A stretch of DNA of 64,000 nucleotides from Siminovitchia terrae (GCF_003605405.2 NZ_QYTW02000001.1:151720-215719), one strand, 5' to 3'; shown: positions 1 through 8,929, numbered from the stretch's first letter. Numbers and translations: made by a program. Notes: generated by a model from the sequence alone, not told the origin.

Positions 1-150
1 CCCTCTTGTTAACAATCATGTCTACATAATGTTTATATGCAAAAAGAATATTATGTAAACCTATTTTCGACTTTTTTGTCAAACTTTCTACAAAAGCTTG
101 AATCCATCCTGTCGAAGAACGACAATAATTAGTATACGTAACCGAAGGAC

Positions 151-669
151 GTGAAGATTTTGAGAAATGTTTCACTCATGTCTATTTTTTTCAAAAGCTT
201 GTATTCACCAAAAGAAATTGCTAAATACAGGTTTTTGACAATCGGCAAGTCGATTCAGCTTGTATTTATTCTAGCTCTCTTCTTATCTTTGGGCGGTTTC
301 TACGATATGATCTTCAAAGATTTTATGAATGGTTATGGAGTAACTGGATCAGATGCTGGATCAAAAACTCTTATGACTATTATTGTTGCTGTAATTGCGT
401 ACATTTTCAATGCCGGACTTCTTTTTTTGGTCATTACCATTTTGGCAAGCATTGGAGAGCCCATTGCAAAACGATTGGAAAGAAAGCTTCCCTATAGACA
501 GAGCTGGAGACTGACAGCTTGTAGTGCTACACTGCCAGTGGTCATTTTTAGTTTGCTTCATCTGTTTAAATTTGAAGAGACTTACTTTTTCCTATTAGCC
601 CTAATCATCGTGGTCGGAGTAATGCTGGCTGCCATCCGAGCTATTCCTAAGCCGAAAAAAAGAAACTAA
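151..669 (+). CDS. yqgB: DUF1189 family membrane protein, YqgB-like
   Basis: A 172-residue integral membrane protein of unknown function. Hydrophobic segments lie at about residues 35-55, 75-105 and 125-160, and the tail is basic (PKPKKR). Family and name rest on resemblance to DUF1189 proteins and on position: in B. subtilis yqgB lies just beyond yqfZ and ispG, as here. The start is uncertain. The GTG at 151 has a GAAGGA sequence almost touching it, so the in-frame TTG at 160, about 10 bases from that sequence, is a better-spaced alternative; the ATG at 178 is a third choice. It is followed after 64 bases by the yqfZ-like gene, in the same direction. Confidence 0.7.
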   Translation: MKILRNVSLMSIFFKSLYSPKEIAKYRFLTIGKSIQLVFILALFLSLGGFYDMIFKDFMNGYGVTGSDAGSKTLMTIIVAVIAYIFNAGLLFLVITILASIGEPIAKRLERKLPYRQSWRLTACSATLPVVIFSLLHLFKFEETYFFLLALIIVVGVMLAAIRAIPKPKKRN

Positions 670-733
670 TTAACGAATAAACCCGTCTCAGTCGCATATA
701 TATGGGACATCTTAATAAAGAGGCGGGATTTAG

Positions 734-1078
734 TTGAAAAAAGTCGCAGTAATCATCACAGTCGCTGTTTTTATGTACAGCATTTATTACGATTTAAAAA
801 TAGGGACATTGCCCATTGACCAAGCTGCCACTGCATCATCCGAAATGAACGGTTCCACTGCCCCTGCACAGATTCATACCATGCCGTACGAAGAAAAAAA
901 AGCTAAATCTGGGGATACCGTCATTTCAATAGCTGAATCAATTTACCATGGCTCCCTTCCTGTTCCAATCGATCAGTTGATTAAGGACTTCCAGGAATTA
1001 AATAATGGTGTGAAGCCGAATGAAATACAAACTAACAAAGAATATAAATTTCCTGTCTATAGCCGGCAAGATGACTAA
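734..1078 (+). CDS. yqfZ: YqfZ-like secreted or anchored protein with LysM-like segment
   Basis: A 114-residue protein with an N-terminal hydrophobic segment (residues 3-20, uncleaved anchor or signal) followed by a polar linker rich in Ser, Thr and Ala. The C-terminal half (from about residue 55) reads like a degenerate LysM domain: a GDTVISIA motif, then a helix, then an N-x-Y-K-F-P ending typical of the last LysM strand. LysM domains bind peptidoglycan, so a wall-associated role is plausible. The start is TTG at 734, with a purine-rich AAAGAGGCGGGA before it. It sits directly before ispG as yqfZ does in B. subtilis. Function is unknown. Confidence 0.65.
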   Translation: MKKVAVIITVAVFMYSIYYDLKIGTLPIDQAATASSEMNGSTAPAQIHTMPYEEKKAKSGDTVISIAESIYHGSLPVPIDQLIKDFQELNNGVKPNEIQTNKEYKFPVYSRQDD

Positions 1079-1092
1079 ATACAGTCAATCTG

Positions 1093-1122
1093 TTGTCAAG
1101 CATAAGCAAAGCTTGATACAAT
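1093..1122 (+). promoter_or_regulatory. Candidate sigma-A promoter of ispG
   Basis: TTGTCA at 1093-1098 and TACAAT at 1117-1122 are separated by 18 bases, a good match to the housekeeping promoter pattern, about 75 bases before the ispG start. A second pair (TTGAAA 1149, TATACT 1171) would start transcription inside the ribosome site and is less likely. Confidence 0.4.
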
Positions 1123-1197
1123 AAACAGGGTACGATACCTGTATCGATTTGAAATAGGGGCAAGTGTCTCTATACTTAATAAAGGAGAGAATAACCT

Positions 1198-2319
1198 TTG
1201 GGTACTATCATACATCGTTCCAAAACACGCCCCGTGAAAGTGGGAAACTTAACGATTGGCGGCAGTAATGAAGTCATCATTCAAAGCATGACGACTTCCA
1301 AAACACATGATGTGGATGCCACAGTGAAAGAAATTGCGCGCCTTGAAGAAGCAGGATGCCAAATCGTAAGGGTTGCCTGCCCTGACGAAAGAGCGGCAAA
1401 TGCTATTTCTGAAATCAAAAAAAGAATCAACCTTCCATTGGTTGTCGATATTCACTTTGATTATCGTCTTGCATTGATAGCAATCGAAGGCGGTGCGGAT
1501 AAAATCCGGATCAACCCGGGTAACATCGGAAAAAGGGAAAAAGTTGAAGCAGTTGTAAAAGCAGCAAAAGAAAAAGGCATCCCGATCCGGATCGGTGTCA
1601 ATGCTGGAAGCTTGGAAAGACATATTTTAAATAAATATGGCTATCCAACAGCTGACGGTATGGTAGAAAGTGCATTACATCATATTAAAATACTCGAAGA
1701 CCTCGATTTTCACGATATCATCGTTTCGTTAAAGGCTTCTGATGTGAACTTGGCTATCGAAGCATATGAAAAAGCGGCCGCGGCTTTTGACTATCCTCTG
1801 CATCTGGGGATTACAGAAAGCGGAACATTATTCGCAGGGACGGTTAAAAGTTCTGCTGGTCTTGGTGCTATTCTAAGCCGAGGCATTGGCAATACAATGA
1901 GAATTTCTTTAAGCGCCGACCCTGTTGAAGAAGTCAAAGTAGCAAGGGAACTGCTGAAGGATTTTGGACTCATTTCCAATGCTGCGACACTCGTCTCCTG
2001 CCCAACATGCGGGCGGATTGAGATTGACTTGATCAGTATCGCGAACGAAGTTGAAGAGTATATCCAAAAAATTAAAGCACCGCTGAAAATATCAGTACTT
2101 GGCTGTGCGGTAAACGGACCTGGGGAAGCGCGAGAAGCGGATATCGGAATTGCAGGTGCACGCGGTGAGGGGCTCCTCTTCAAAAAAGGAAAAACCGTCC
2201 GAAAAGTTCCTGAAGAAACAATGGTTGAAGAACTGAAAAAAGAAATCGATATTATGGCGGAAGAATACTTTAAAAAGCAAGAGGCAGAGAAAAAAGAAGC
2301 CGAAAAGCAAAATATATAA
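1198..2319 (+). CDS. ispG: 4-hydroxy-3-methylbut-2-en-1-yl diphosphate synthase (flavodoxin)
   Basis: IspG (GcpE), cytoplasmic enzyme of the MEP isoprenoid pathway, converts 2C-methyl-erythritol 2,4-cyclodiphosphate to HMBPP using a [4Fe-4S] cluster. The 373-residue protein starts at TTG 1198 behind AAAGGAGAG (1181-1189). It has the N-terminal TIM-barrel sequence [13 protein letters not shown] and the three cluster cysteines C268 and C271 (SCPTCGR) and C303 ([10 protein letters not shown]). The C-terminal tail is Lys/Glu rich. The next enzyme of the pathway, IspH, lies in the same window at 9906. A strong terminator follows the stop, so it is probably the last gene of its transcript. Confidence 0.97.
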   Translation: MGTIIHRSKTRPVKVGNLTIGGSNEVIIQSMTTSKTHDVDATVKEIARLEEAGCQIVRVACPDERAANAISEIKKRINLPLVVDIHFDYRLALIAIEGGADKIRINPGNIGKREKVEAVVKAAKEKGIPIRIGVNAGSLERHILNKYGYPTADGMVESALHHIKILEDLDFHDIIVSLKASDVNLAIEAYEKAAAAFDYPLHLGITESGTLFAGTVKSSAGLGAILSRGIGNTMRISLSADPVEEVKVARELLKDFGLISNAATLVSCPTCGRIEIDLISIANEVEEYIQKIKAPLKISVLGCAVNGPGEAREADIGIAGARGEGLLFKKGKTVRKVPEETMVEELKKEIDIMAEEYFKKQEAEKKEAEKQNI

Positions 2320-2322
2320 AGT

Positions 2323-2350
2323 GAAAGCACGGTCAAACGACCGTGTTTTC
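2323..2350 (+). terminator. Rho-independent terminator of ispG
   Basis: Stem CACGGTC / GACCGTG with an AAAC loop, extended by GAAA / TTTTC, ends in a T run right after the ispG stop codon. Confidence 0.85.
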
Positions 2351-2361
2351 ATTTGTGGCAT

Positions 2362-2850
2362 AGGAAATTATTAAAATCTATGCTTGTGTATAACTTGTTT
2401 ATCAGGTTATGCTGCGTCCAGCTCAAGCGCCTATCGACTAGCAGACTTCGTGCCCAGTCAACATCGGCTTCGACGGACAGGACGTCCTAGTACAGGCGAA
2501 GCGACAGGATGTCGCTGCTTGAGCCTGCCGAGTGCCCTCGGCGTAAGGATTAACCCAATCGCTGCTTAAGGCAAACTACGCCTTCTTCACCATTCGTCTA
2601 GCTTTGCGCCGATAAGCAGGCACTCTCGCACTTCATTTCTCCTTTATCTCGTTGTAGTCACTGTCCAGCTATAACGCTCAGCGACTAGCAGACTTCCTCT
2701 TCCTTCCTACGATAAGTCAACATCGATTCGCCTTCGGCTCACCGTGTTTCCTTTATCTCGTCAGGAGTCGTCCATTCTGTACGTCACAAAACGAGTGTTT
2801 TCGCAATTCGCCTTAGTTTGTGCGTCGATAAACAGGCGCTTGCGCTTTTC
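2362..2850 (-). repeat. Composite intergenic repeat, families C and F
   Basis: No gene is seen between ispG and yqfX. The first part (2362-2560) is the reverse complement of 11200-11432: it shares the A/T-rich end with GTATAACTTGTTTATCAG, the CTAGCAGACTTCG stretch and the GGACGTCC palindrome of family C. The second part (2575-2850) carries family F segments also seen near 10863-11160: GCGCAAGCGCCTG, CGATAAACAGGC and the CGAGATAAAGGA motif (twice, on the minus strand). The whole looks like an assembled block of small repeats, not a decayed gene. Confidence 0.75.
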
Positions 2851-2854
2851 TTCC

Positions 2855-3178
2855 TTACATGAATGGAACGAATAGAAACCACCATCCAAGGGAGTGCAAA
2901 GCCACAGCCATGGCCCATCCCCCTACCATATACTTGCCTTGGCCAAGGGCAACAGCTGAAAGAACTACAGCAATCAATCCCATCAGCCCTGGCATGAAAA
3001 AAAAGGAAAGCACACCTATGAGCAGGGCAGCGTAACCTGCTAAATCAGAAACTGAAAACCCAATATCCCTTATATCCTCCCAAGCAAAATCAGGCGTTAT
3101 TTCTGCTGCAGTCTCTTCTTCAAATTCATGGACATCAGGCTTCTTAGAACTTTCTTTTTCGCCTGGTTGCTGTTTCAC
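2855..3178 (-). CDS. yqfX: Small membrane protein, YqfX-like
   Basis: A 107-residue protein with an acidic, charged N-terminal half (about residues 1-45) and two or three hydrophobic segments (about 50-70, 72-90 and 93-107), ending in FLFVPFM. I chose the GTG at 3178 because AAGGAGG lies 8 bases upstream; the longer open frame continues without a ribosome site. It is divergent from yqfW, and the position between yqfW and ispG matches yqfX of B. subtilis. Function is unknown. Confidence 0.7.
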   Translation of the reverse strand: MKQQPGEKESSKKPDVHEFEEETAAEITPDFAWEDIRDIGFSVSDLAGYAALLIGVLSFFFMPGLMGLIAVVLSAVALGQGKYMVGGWAMAVALHSLGWWFLFVPFM

Positions 3179-3327
3179 CAGATTAACCTCCTTCTCACTA
3201 TTTCTGACTTTATTAGTGTGCTCCCTTTCGTGCTTTTCATCCGCTATCTGACAAGAAGGAATGTATGTTACAATATAAATATAATATTGCAGTTTTGGAC
3301 AACAACATTTTAAAGGAGTTATTTTGT

Positions 3328-3912
3328 ATGCAAAGAAGGTTTGGCATTGATATTGATGGAACAGTAACATCCCCTACGTCCTTAATACCTTTCATAAATG
3401 AATCGTTTAACTTAAATATCACGTTGGATGACTTAACAGAATACGAACTCACTAAATGCCTGGACATTCCTGAAGAAGCATTATATCAATGGTTCATTAA
3501 TACCGAGCCTAAAATATATGCGGAATCTCCGATTGCAGCCGGTGCGAAGCAGGTTCTTCAAAAATGGGGGAATAAGCATGAGCTATATTTTATCAGCGCA
3601 AGAGGAAATGCATTGTTTGAAGTAACTGAATCCTGGTTCCGACAACACGAACTAACATTTCACCATATTGAATTGATAGGATCACACGACAAGGTCTCCA
3701 CTGCAAAAAAGCACGACGTAGAACTATTTTTTGAAGATAAGCATGATAATGCTGTTGCTATTTCAGAAGAACTCAGCATCCCCGTCATTTTATTTGATAC
3801 TCCGTACAATCGGAAACCCTCCCCCAAAAATGTCATCAGGGTCCATAATTGGCATGAAGCTGAAAATTGGGTTGAAAATATATTTGGTAATAAAATCAAA
3901 AAAGAAGCTTAA
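3328..3912 (+). CDS. yqfW: Putative 5'(3')-deoxyribonucleotidase-like phosphatase, YqfW
   Basis: A 194-residue HAD-superfamily protein. Motif I is DIDGTVT at residues 6-12, with both catalytic aspartates. Motif II is the serine in FISARG (about residue 90), and motif III/IV includes the acidic EDKHDNA (about residue 139). HAD nucleotidases of this subgroup remove phosphate from deoxyribonucleotides; the actual substrate is not shown. The ATG at 3328 follows TAAAGGAG at 3311. It converges on zur: the two stop codons overlap by four bases within a shared terminator. Confidence 0.8.
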   Translation: MQRRFGIDIDGTVTSPTSLIPFINESFNLNITLDDLTEYELTKCLDIPEEALYQWFINTEPKIYAESPIAAGAKQVLQKWGNKHELYFISARGNALFEVTESWFRQHELTFHHIELIGSHDKVSTAKKHDVELFFEDKHDNAVAISEELSIPVILFDTPYNRKPSPKNVIRVHNWHEAENWVENIFGNKIKKEA

Positions 3913-3929
3913 CTTACAGCTTCTTTTTT
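3898..3929. terminator. Bidirectional terminator shared by yqfW and zur
   Basis: AAAAAAGAAGCT and AGCTTCTTTTTT form a stem around TAACTTAC. It has A and T tracts on both sides and contains both stop codons, so it can end either transcript. Confidence 0.85.
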
Positions 3930-4337
3930 GCATTTTGGACATTTCCCGTATATTTCAAATTTATGATCCGCTACATCATACCCCTGCAAATCCTCTGTGA
4001 CATAAGCCATCGGGCACGCATCGATTGTTTTGGAACGCCCGCATTTCAAACAAATGAAATGATGGTGATGCCCCTCTCCTTTTCCGCATGTATAACGGAA
4101 GTGCTTCTCTCCTGCAAGCTCCGTTGCTTCAAGGATTCCAAGCTCCAGGAACAAAGATAGATTCCGGTAGATCGTATCAAAGCTCACTCTTGGATAATCC
4201 CCCTGCATGAATTCCAAAATTTCTTTTGCGGTTAAATATTTATTATTGGCAGCAAAAATGCCAAGCATCTGCTCCCTTTTATCCGTCAATTTATACCCAC
4301 TGTCTTTTACCATTTGTATGGCTTCAGCAATATGCAT
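3909..4337 (-). CDS. zur: Zinc uptake regulator, Fur family
   Basis: A 142-residue zinc-responsive repressor. The N-terminal winged-helix DNA-binding domain (about 1-80) includes the recognition-helix region VSFDTIYRNLSLF. The dimerisation and metal-binding domain has GHHHHFICLKCGR and the final CPKC pair; the two CxxC motifs form the structural zinc site of Fur proteins. The histidine-rich segment and the company of znuB and znuC distinguish it from Fur and PerR. It is the last gene of a znuC-znuB-zur cluster (9 bases after znuB), so it is probably autoregulated by zinc through the palindrome at 6170. Confidence 0.92.
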   Translation of the reverse strand: MHIAEAIQMVKDSGYKLTDKREQMLGIFAANNKYLTAKEILEFMQGDYPRVSFDTIYRNLSLFLELGILEATELAGEKHFRYTCGKGEGHHHHFICLKCGRSKTIDACPMAYVTEDLQGYDVADHKFEIYGKCPKCKKEAVS

Positions 4338-4346
4338 GATATCACC

Positions 4347-5207
4347 TCAATGAAATTTCAGCTGTACCTTATGATAGATGCGTTTATAAAGAATGGCTCC
4401 AAGTAATATAGCAATGGAAATGACAACAATCGTTCCTCCCGGCGCAAGATCAAGGTAATAAGCGCTGACCAGTCCGCCGATCACGGCTGTTTCACCAAAA
4501 ATAATCGATATAAAGATCGTCTTTTTAAAACCGCTCGCAACCCTCATTCCGGCAGCAACCGGCAAAGTCATCAATGCAGAGACAAGTAAAATCCCGACAA
4601 CCCGCATAGAAGCAGCAATCACAAGTGCAATCATAATGATAAAAATGAAATGAATCACTTTGGATGGTATACCGGAAGCTTTCGCATGCTCTTCATCAAA
4701 GGATAGTAGAAATAATTCCTTGTAAAGAAAAATCACTATGCCAATCACAAAAATGCTTATAGCTGCAATAACCCATAAATCCGTTCTGGACACCGCACTG
4801 ACGCTTCCGAATAAATAGTTCAGCAATTCAGTGTTGAACCCGTCAGCAAGGGATATAAAAATGACACCTACTCCAATACCGCCGGATAGAATGATTGGAA
4901 TGGCCAGCTCCTGGTAATGCGAATAAACGGTACGGAGGCGTTCAATCAATATGGAGCCGATCACGGAAAAACCCATGCCGAAAAAAAGTGGATTCAATCC
5001 CGCGAATAAAGCAGTCGTTTTACTGAGATAAAGGCTTGCTGCAATTCCTGACAAAGTGACATGGCTCAAAGCGTCGGCAATGAGTGACAGCCTTCGTACG
5101 ACCAAAAATGTACCGAGCAATGGAGCAATCAATCCGATCAAAAGCCCGGTAATAAAAGTATTTTGTAAAAATTCGTATTGATATATTGCTGTAATCAAAA
5201 TCAACAT
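4347..5207 (-). CDS. znuB: Zinc ABC transporter permease
   Basis: A 286-residue ABC-3 family permease with about eight hydrophobic segments and the family motif LVVRRLSLIADALSHVTLSG near residue 37-56. It forms the membrane channel of the high-affinity zinc importer with ATPase ZnuC; the binding protein ZnuA is not in the window. ATG 5207 lies immediately after GAAGGTGG, so the true start may be the in-frame TTG at 5198, nine bases further. A family A repeat separates it from znuC, which is unusual for a transporter operon. Confidence 0.9.
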   Translation of the reverse strand: MLILITAIYQYEFLQNTFITGLLIGLIAPLLGTFLVVRRLSLIADALSHVTLSGIAASLYLSKTTALFAGLNPLFFGMGFSVIGSILIERLRTVYSHYQELAIPIILSGGIGVGVIFISLADGFNTELLNYLFGSVSAVSRTDLWVIAAISIFVIGIVIFLYKELFLLSFDEEHAKASGIPSKVIHFIFIIMIALVIAASMRVVGILLVSALMTLPVAAGMRVASGFKKTIFISIIFGETAVIGGLVSAYYLDLAPGGTIVVISIAILLGAILYKRIYHKVQLKFH

Positions 5208-5217
5208 CCACCTTCAT

Positions 5218-5410
5218 TCAAATGCGCCTTGGCGTATTTGCGCCCAGATTTTGTCGAGCTCAGCTCGATAAATTTCCTCTGAAAATCTGTGGCATCCGCC
5301 GGAGGCTTTAACTTTATTCAGCCGGGGTTTGAACCCCCACTGAATGGAATAACAATATGCATTCATTTCATTACTTACAGAAGTGGGAGACTTCTGCTGA
5401 ATGAAGTTAA
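5218..5410 (+). repeat. Family A repeat, copy 1 (inside znuC-znuB)
   Basis: A 193-bp copy. The parts in order are: TCAAATGCGCC left end, the palindrome region ATCGAGC..GCTCGAT (slightly eroded here), CAGCCGGGG..CCCCCACTG hairpin, and the 3' module CATTCATTTC..GAAGTGGGAGACTTCTG, ending GAATGAAGTTAA. Its right end stops one base before the znuC stop codon and its left end lies about 10 bases before the znuB start. Confidence 0.9.
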
Positions 5411-5411
5411 T

Positions 5412-6149
5412 CTAAGAACCGTGCTGGTCAACCATGGAAAACCTTTCGCCTCTTATACTTTTATATTCGTCTACATCACCATAAAACTGTACACGCTTAT
5501 TTAAGTAGACTACATGATCGGCTTCGCTTAACAATGCATCTATATCATGAGAAACCATCAATAGTGTAATCCCAAGCTGCTCCTTCAAAGATTTTAGGAC
5601 CTTATAGAAGGAGTGAACATTTTCAGCATCTACTCCAACGGTCGGTTCATCAAGGATAAGCACTTCAGGACGGGAAACAATAGCCCTTGCGATAAAGACC
5701 CGTTGCTGCTGTCCCCCGGAAAGCTCACCAATTTTCCTGTTCATAAATTCTTGCATGCCGACTTGTTCTATTGCTTGAATGATTTCCATTTTGTGTTTGG
5801 GACGAAGGAAACGGAATAACCCGATTTTGCCTGTTAATCCGCTTGCCACAACTTCAAACACTGTTGCCGGAAAGCCGGTATTGAAGGAATTCGCTTTTTG
5901 GGAAACAAAACCGATACGTTCCCAATGCTTAAATCGTGATTGTTTTTCATCAAATAATAGTATTTCACCGTCGTCAGGCTTCAGTAACCCGAGAATGAGC
6001 TTCAGGAGAGTTGATTTTCCAGAGCCATTAGGGCCGACAATACCCAAAAAGGAGCCTTTTGGGACAGTTAAATGAATATGATCCAATACGATTTCACGAC
6101 CGTACTGAAAACTCACATTTTTAATTTCTATGACTTTTTCATTACTCAT
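5412..6149 (-). CDS. znuC: Zinc ABC transporter ATP-binding protein
   Basis: A 245-residue ABC ATPase that powers zinc import with ZnuB. The Walker A is GPNGSGKST (about 39-47), the signature is LSGGQQQR (about 143) and the Walker B is VLILDEPTVGVD (about 162), with the switch histidine in MVSHD. It is the first gene of znuC-znuB-zur on the minus strand. A perfect palindrome of Fur-family shape lies about 20 bases upstream. The stop (TAG, 5412-5414) abuts family A copy 1. Confidence 0.92.
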   Translation of the reverse strand: MSNEKVIEIKNVSFQYGREIVLDHIHLTVPKGSFLGIVGPNGSGKSTLLKLILGLLKPDDGEILLFDEKQSRFKHWERIGFVSQKANSFNTGFPATVFEVVASGLTGKIGLFRFLRPKHKMEIIQAIEQVGMQEFMNRKIGELSGGQQQRVFIARAIVSRPEVLILDEPTVGVDAENVHSFYKVLKSLKEQLGITLLMVSHDIDALLSEADHVVYLNKRVQFYGDVDEYKSIRGERFSMVDQHGS

Positions 6150-6169
6150 TGAATATCCATTCCTTTACT

Positions 6170-6188
6170 AATAGGAATCATTCCTATT
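6170..6188. promoter_or_regulatory. Candidate Zur operator upstream of znuC
   Basis: AATAGGAAT-C-ATTCCTATT is a perfect 9-1-9 palindrome 21 bases upstream of znuC. Its core NNNNAATxATTNNNN layout is that of Fur, PerR and Zur boxes. It differs from the known B. subtilis Zur box TCGTAATxATTACGA in the outer bases. Assignment to Zur is inferred from the zinc transporter and zur genes it precedes. Confidence 0.6.
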
Positions 6189-6299
6189 TACAATTAAAAA
6201 GTATACAGGAACTCTCCGCATTTGTAAATGATTGAGCCGTTTTTACATGTCACAGCAGACTAGCCTTTCACATAAGTATTGGTAAAGGAGGTTTTTAAA

Positions 6300-6554
6300 G
6301 TGAAGTTGATCAAAAATATGGTGAATTATAAGCTGAATATGATTACGGGCGAGGATTTGATGAAATACGGCAACGAGTTCAACATTCAACTGACTGCACA
6401 ACAGGCAGAAAAAATCGCTGCGTACTTACGTGGAAAAAATTTCGACTTGTTTGATGACAATGTCCGGTCAAAAATTATTCGGGAAATCGCAAAAATAACA
6501 GGGCCGAAGACAGCAAAAGAAGTTAATCAGTTATTCATCCAATTCACCAAATAG
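6300..6554 (+). CDS. yqfT: DUF2624 protein, YqfT-like
   Basis: An 84-residue, soluble, basic, helical protein of unknown function. GTG at 6300 is chosen because AAAGGAGG (6283-6290) is correctly spaced before it. The size, the sequence ending in a helix with FIQF, and the place between the zinc genes and nfo agree with B. subtilis yqfT. It converges with nfo. Confidence 0.75.
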   Translation: MKLIKNMVNYKLNMITGEDLMKYGNEFNIQLTAQQAEKIAAYLRGKNFDLFDDNVRSKIIREIAKITGPKTAKEVNQLFIQFTK

Positions 6555-6565
6555 CGGACGCCAAA

Positions 6566-6590
6566 AAGAAAAAGCCCGCTTTTGCAGGCT
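6566..6590 (-). terminator. Terminator of nfo
   Basis: On the minus strand AAGCCTGC-AAAA-GCGGGCTT is followed by TTTTCTTTTT, just after the nfo stop. Confidence 0.7.
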
Positions 6591-6596
6591 TACTCG

Positions 6597-7502
6597 TTAC
6601 TTTACAGTCAATTCCTCAGTAATTTTTTCCAAAAGACCTGTATCAAACTGCCGCCCTCTAATCATCTCGATTTCATGCTTATACGGCGCCTTTTTATTTT
6701 TCTTATCTGCTCCTACATAAGGAGTTTCCAATATTTTTGGTACTTCTGAAAGTTGCGGGTGATGAATGATGTAATCAAGAGCATCAAAACCGATATGCCC
6801 AAAACCGATATTTTCGTGGCGGTCTTTGCGGGCACCACGTTCATTCTTACTGTCATTGACGTGAACTACCTTGATTCTGTCAATTCCAACCAGGCGGTCA
6901 AACTCTTCTAAAACACCATCAAAGTCATTCACAATATCATAGCCAGCATCATGGGTGTGACATGTATCAAAACATACGGTCAGCTTTTCGTTATGTGTCA
7001 CACCGTCGATGATCTGGGCCAATTCCTCAAATGAACGACCGCACTCAGAACCTTTACCAGCCATTGTTTCCAAGGCAATTTGGACATCCTGGTCTGTTGT
7101 CAGTACTTCATTTAATCCCTCAATGATTTTGCTGATTCCCTTTTCAGCTCCCTCGCCCACATGAGCTCCTGGATGAAGAACAATTTGCTTAGCTCCCAGT
7201 GCGGTCGTCCTCTCAATTTCCGACCCCAAGAAATTAACGCCAAGTTCAAAGGTGGCTGGGTTGACTGTATTACCAATATTAATAATGTAAGGAGCATGTA
7301 CAATCAGGTCATTGATGCCATTTTCCTTCATGTGAAGTGTACCAGCATCAATATTCAACTCCTCAATTTTCTTTCTTCTCGTATTTTGTGGTGCACCAGT
7401 ATAGATCATCATAGCATTAGCACCATAAGAAATTGCTTCCTCACTCGATCCAAGAAGCATTTTCTTTCCACTCATCGATACGTGAGATCCTATTTTTAAC
7501 AA
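6597..7502 (-). CDS. nfo: Endonuclease IV (AP endonuclease)
   Basis: A 301-residue member of AP endonuclease family 2. It cleaves DNA 5' to abasic sites in base excision repair and uses three zinc ions. The family landmarks are visible: GSHVSMSG at the start, IVLHPGAH (about 108), ALETMAGKG (about 143), [13 protein letters not shown] (about 176), and [20 protein letters not shown] (about 213), which contain the metal-binding His, Glu and Asp residues. Length is normal for the family. It follows cshB closely (29 bases) and is likely cotranscribed with it. Confidence 0.95.
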   Translation of the reverse strand: MLKIGSHVSMSGKKMLLGSSEEAISYGANAMMIYTGAPQNTRRKKIEELNIDAGTLHMKENGINDLIVHAPYIINIGNTVNPATFELGVNFLGSEIERTTALGAKQIVLHPGAHVGEGAEKGISKIIEGLNEVLTTDQDVQIALETMAGKGSECGRSFEELAQIIDGVTHNEKLTVCFDTCHTHDAGYDIVNDFDGVLEEFDRLVGIDRIKVVHVNDSKNERGARKDRHENIGFGHIGFDALDYIIHHPQLSEVPKILETPYVGADKKNKKAPYKHEIEMIRGRQFDTGLLEKITEELTVK

Positions 7503-7531
7503 CCTAGCTCATCCTCTCCATTGATTAGCTA

Positions 7532-8848
7532 TTATTTCTTTTTATTTCTTTGAAGACGGCGTTCTCTTCTTTTTAATCTTTCAATTTCAGAGGCCATTTT
7601 CTTTTTATAGCCTGGTTTTATTTTTTTTGGCTTGCGCACATAAACTTTGGATGTGCCGCTTTCTTTTTCTTTAAGCTGCATTCTGTTTTTTCGCCGGTTT
7701 CGATCTGGCAGGTCAACCCACTCTTCACCACGCACATCCTGATGGCCAAATTGAATTCCCATTTTCTCTAGCCGAACAATCGCATCTTCATCAGACGGAT
7801 CATATATTGTATAGGAGACACCTTGATTACCGGCTCTCGCAGTTCGGCCGGAACGGTGAATATAAAAATCCAAATCTTTCGGAAGTTCATAGTTAATAAT
7901 ATGACTTACTCCTGGAATATCAATGCCTCTTGCCGCCAAATCGGTCGCGATGATGTATTGAAATTCCAAGTCACGGACCTGTTTCATCATTCTCTTTCGT
8001 TCACGCGGAGTCAGGCCTCCATGGATTCTTCCGACTTTGAATCCATGACCGGTTAATTGATCAGCTACTTGGTCCGCCATCTGCTTCGTATTTATAAAAA
8101 CGATAGCCAGATAAGGATTGATAACATGAAATAGTTGACCTAGAAGATCTATTTTAGTCCGGCTGCCCAAAGGAACTAAAACGTGCTCAATCTGTTCGGC
8201 TACCAATCGGCTTGGTGTTACGTTCTCAAATACGGGATTTTCCATGTATTTTTTTAGAAATGGTTTCAGCTTCTCAGGTATTGTCGCAGAAAAGACATAC
8301 ATCTCCAGATCTTCAGGCATTCTTCCTGCAACCTGGTCTACGTCATGAATGAAGCCCATGTCAAACATAAGATCAGCCTCATCAATCACAAGCATGGCAG
8401 CGTTATGGACGAATAACGCCTGCTCCCTGACGAGATCATAAACCCGACCGGGAGTACCGATCACGATATGCGGCTGTTGTTTCAGCTTTTCAATTGTTCG
8501 CTGCTTATCCGTTCCGCCTGTAAAGTTTCGAACTGAAATTTCTTCACCTTCATTAACTTCAGTGATTTTTAAGGCTTCCTGGTAAATCTGACTCGCTAGC
8601 TCTCTTGTAGGGGCCAAAATCACTGCTTGAACCTGACGTTTCAAAGGGTCAATCCTTTGAATAATAGGTAGCAGAAAAGCATGCGTTTTTCCTGATCCGG
8701 TCTGCGATTGGCCGATGGCACTTTGCTCTTTTAGTATTAGAGGGATCATTTTTCTTTGAATCAATGTAGGCTGCCGGAATCCCAGCTTGCCTATAGCTTT
8801 ATGAATAAATGGTTTGAATCTATATTCTTCAAAACTGTTAACAGCCAT
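7532..8848 (-). CDS. cshB: DEAD-box ATP-dependent RNA helicase CshB
   Basis: A 438-residue RNA helicase. Q motif QPTLIQRKMIP, motif I SQTGSGKT, motif II VIDEAD, motif III SAT, motif IV-VI including HRSGRTARAG are all present, followed by a basic Lys/Arg-rich tail (last 60 residues) that would bind RNA. CshB-type helicases act in cold adaptation and RNA turnover. I start it at ATG 8848 because AAAAGGAG lies before it; the longer frame adds 25 residues without support. It is upstream of nfo on the same strand, as in B. subtilis yqfR-yqfS. Confidence 0.92.
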   Translation of the reverse strand: MAVNSFEEYRFKPFIHKAIGKLGFRQPTLIQRKMIPLILKEQSAIGQSQTGSGKTHAFLLPIIQRIDPLKRQVQAVILAPTRELASQIYQEALKITEVNEGEEISVRNFTGGTDKQRTIEKLKQQPHIVIGTPGRVYDLVREQALFVHNAAMLVIDEADLMFDMGFIHDVDQVAGRMPEDLEMYVFSATIPEKLKPFLKKYMENPVFENVTPSRLVAEQIEHVLVPLGSRTKIDLLGQLFHVINPYLAIVFINTKQMADQVADQLTGHGFKVGRIHGGLTPRERKRMMKQVRDLEFQYIIATDLAARGIDIPGVSHIINYELPKDLDFYIHRSGRTARAGNQGVSYTIYDPSDEDAIVRLEKMGIQFGHQDVRGEEWVDLPDRNRRKNRMQLKEKESGTSKVYVRKPKKIKPGYKKKMASEIERLKRRERRLQRNKKK

Positions 8849-8929
8849 TGGCTCACTCCTTTTATGAAAAGCACAAACGCTTTGCAAGCTTAAGACGTTT
8901 CCGAGGATAAGAGTTTCAGCCAAGCAGCT

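Noticed and set aside
1149..1176. Second promoter right before ispG (TTGAAA..TATACT)
   Set aside because: The transcript would start inside the ribosome site, leaving no functional leader.
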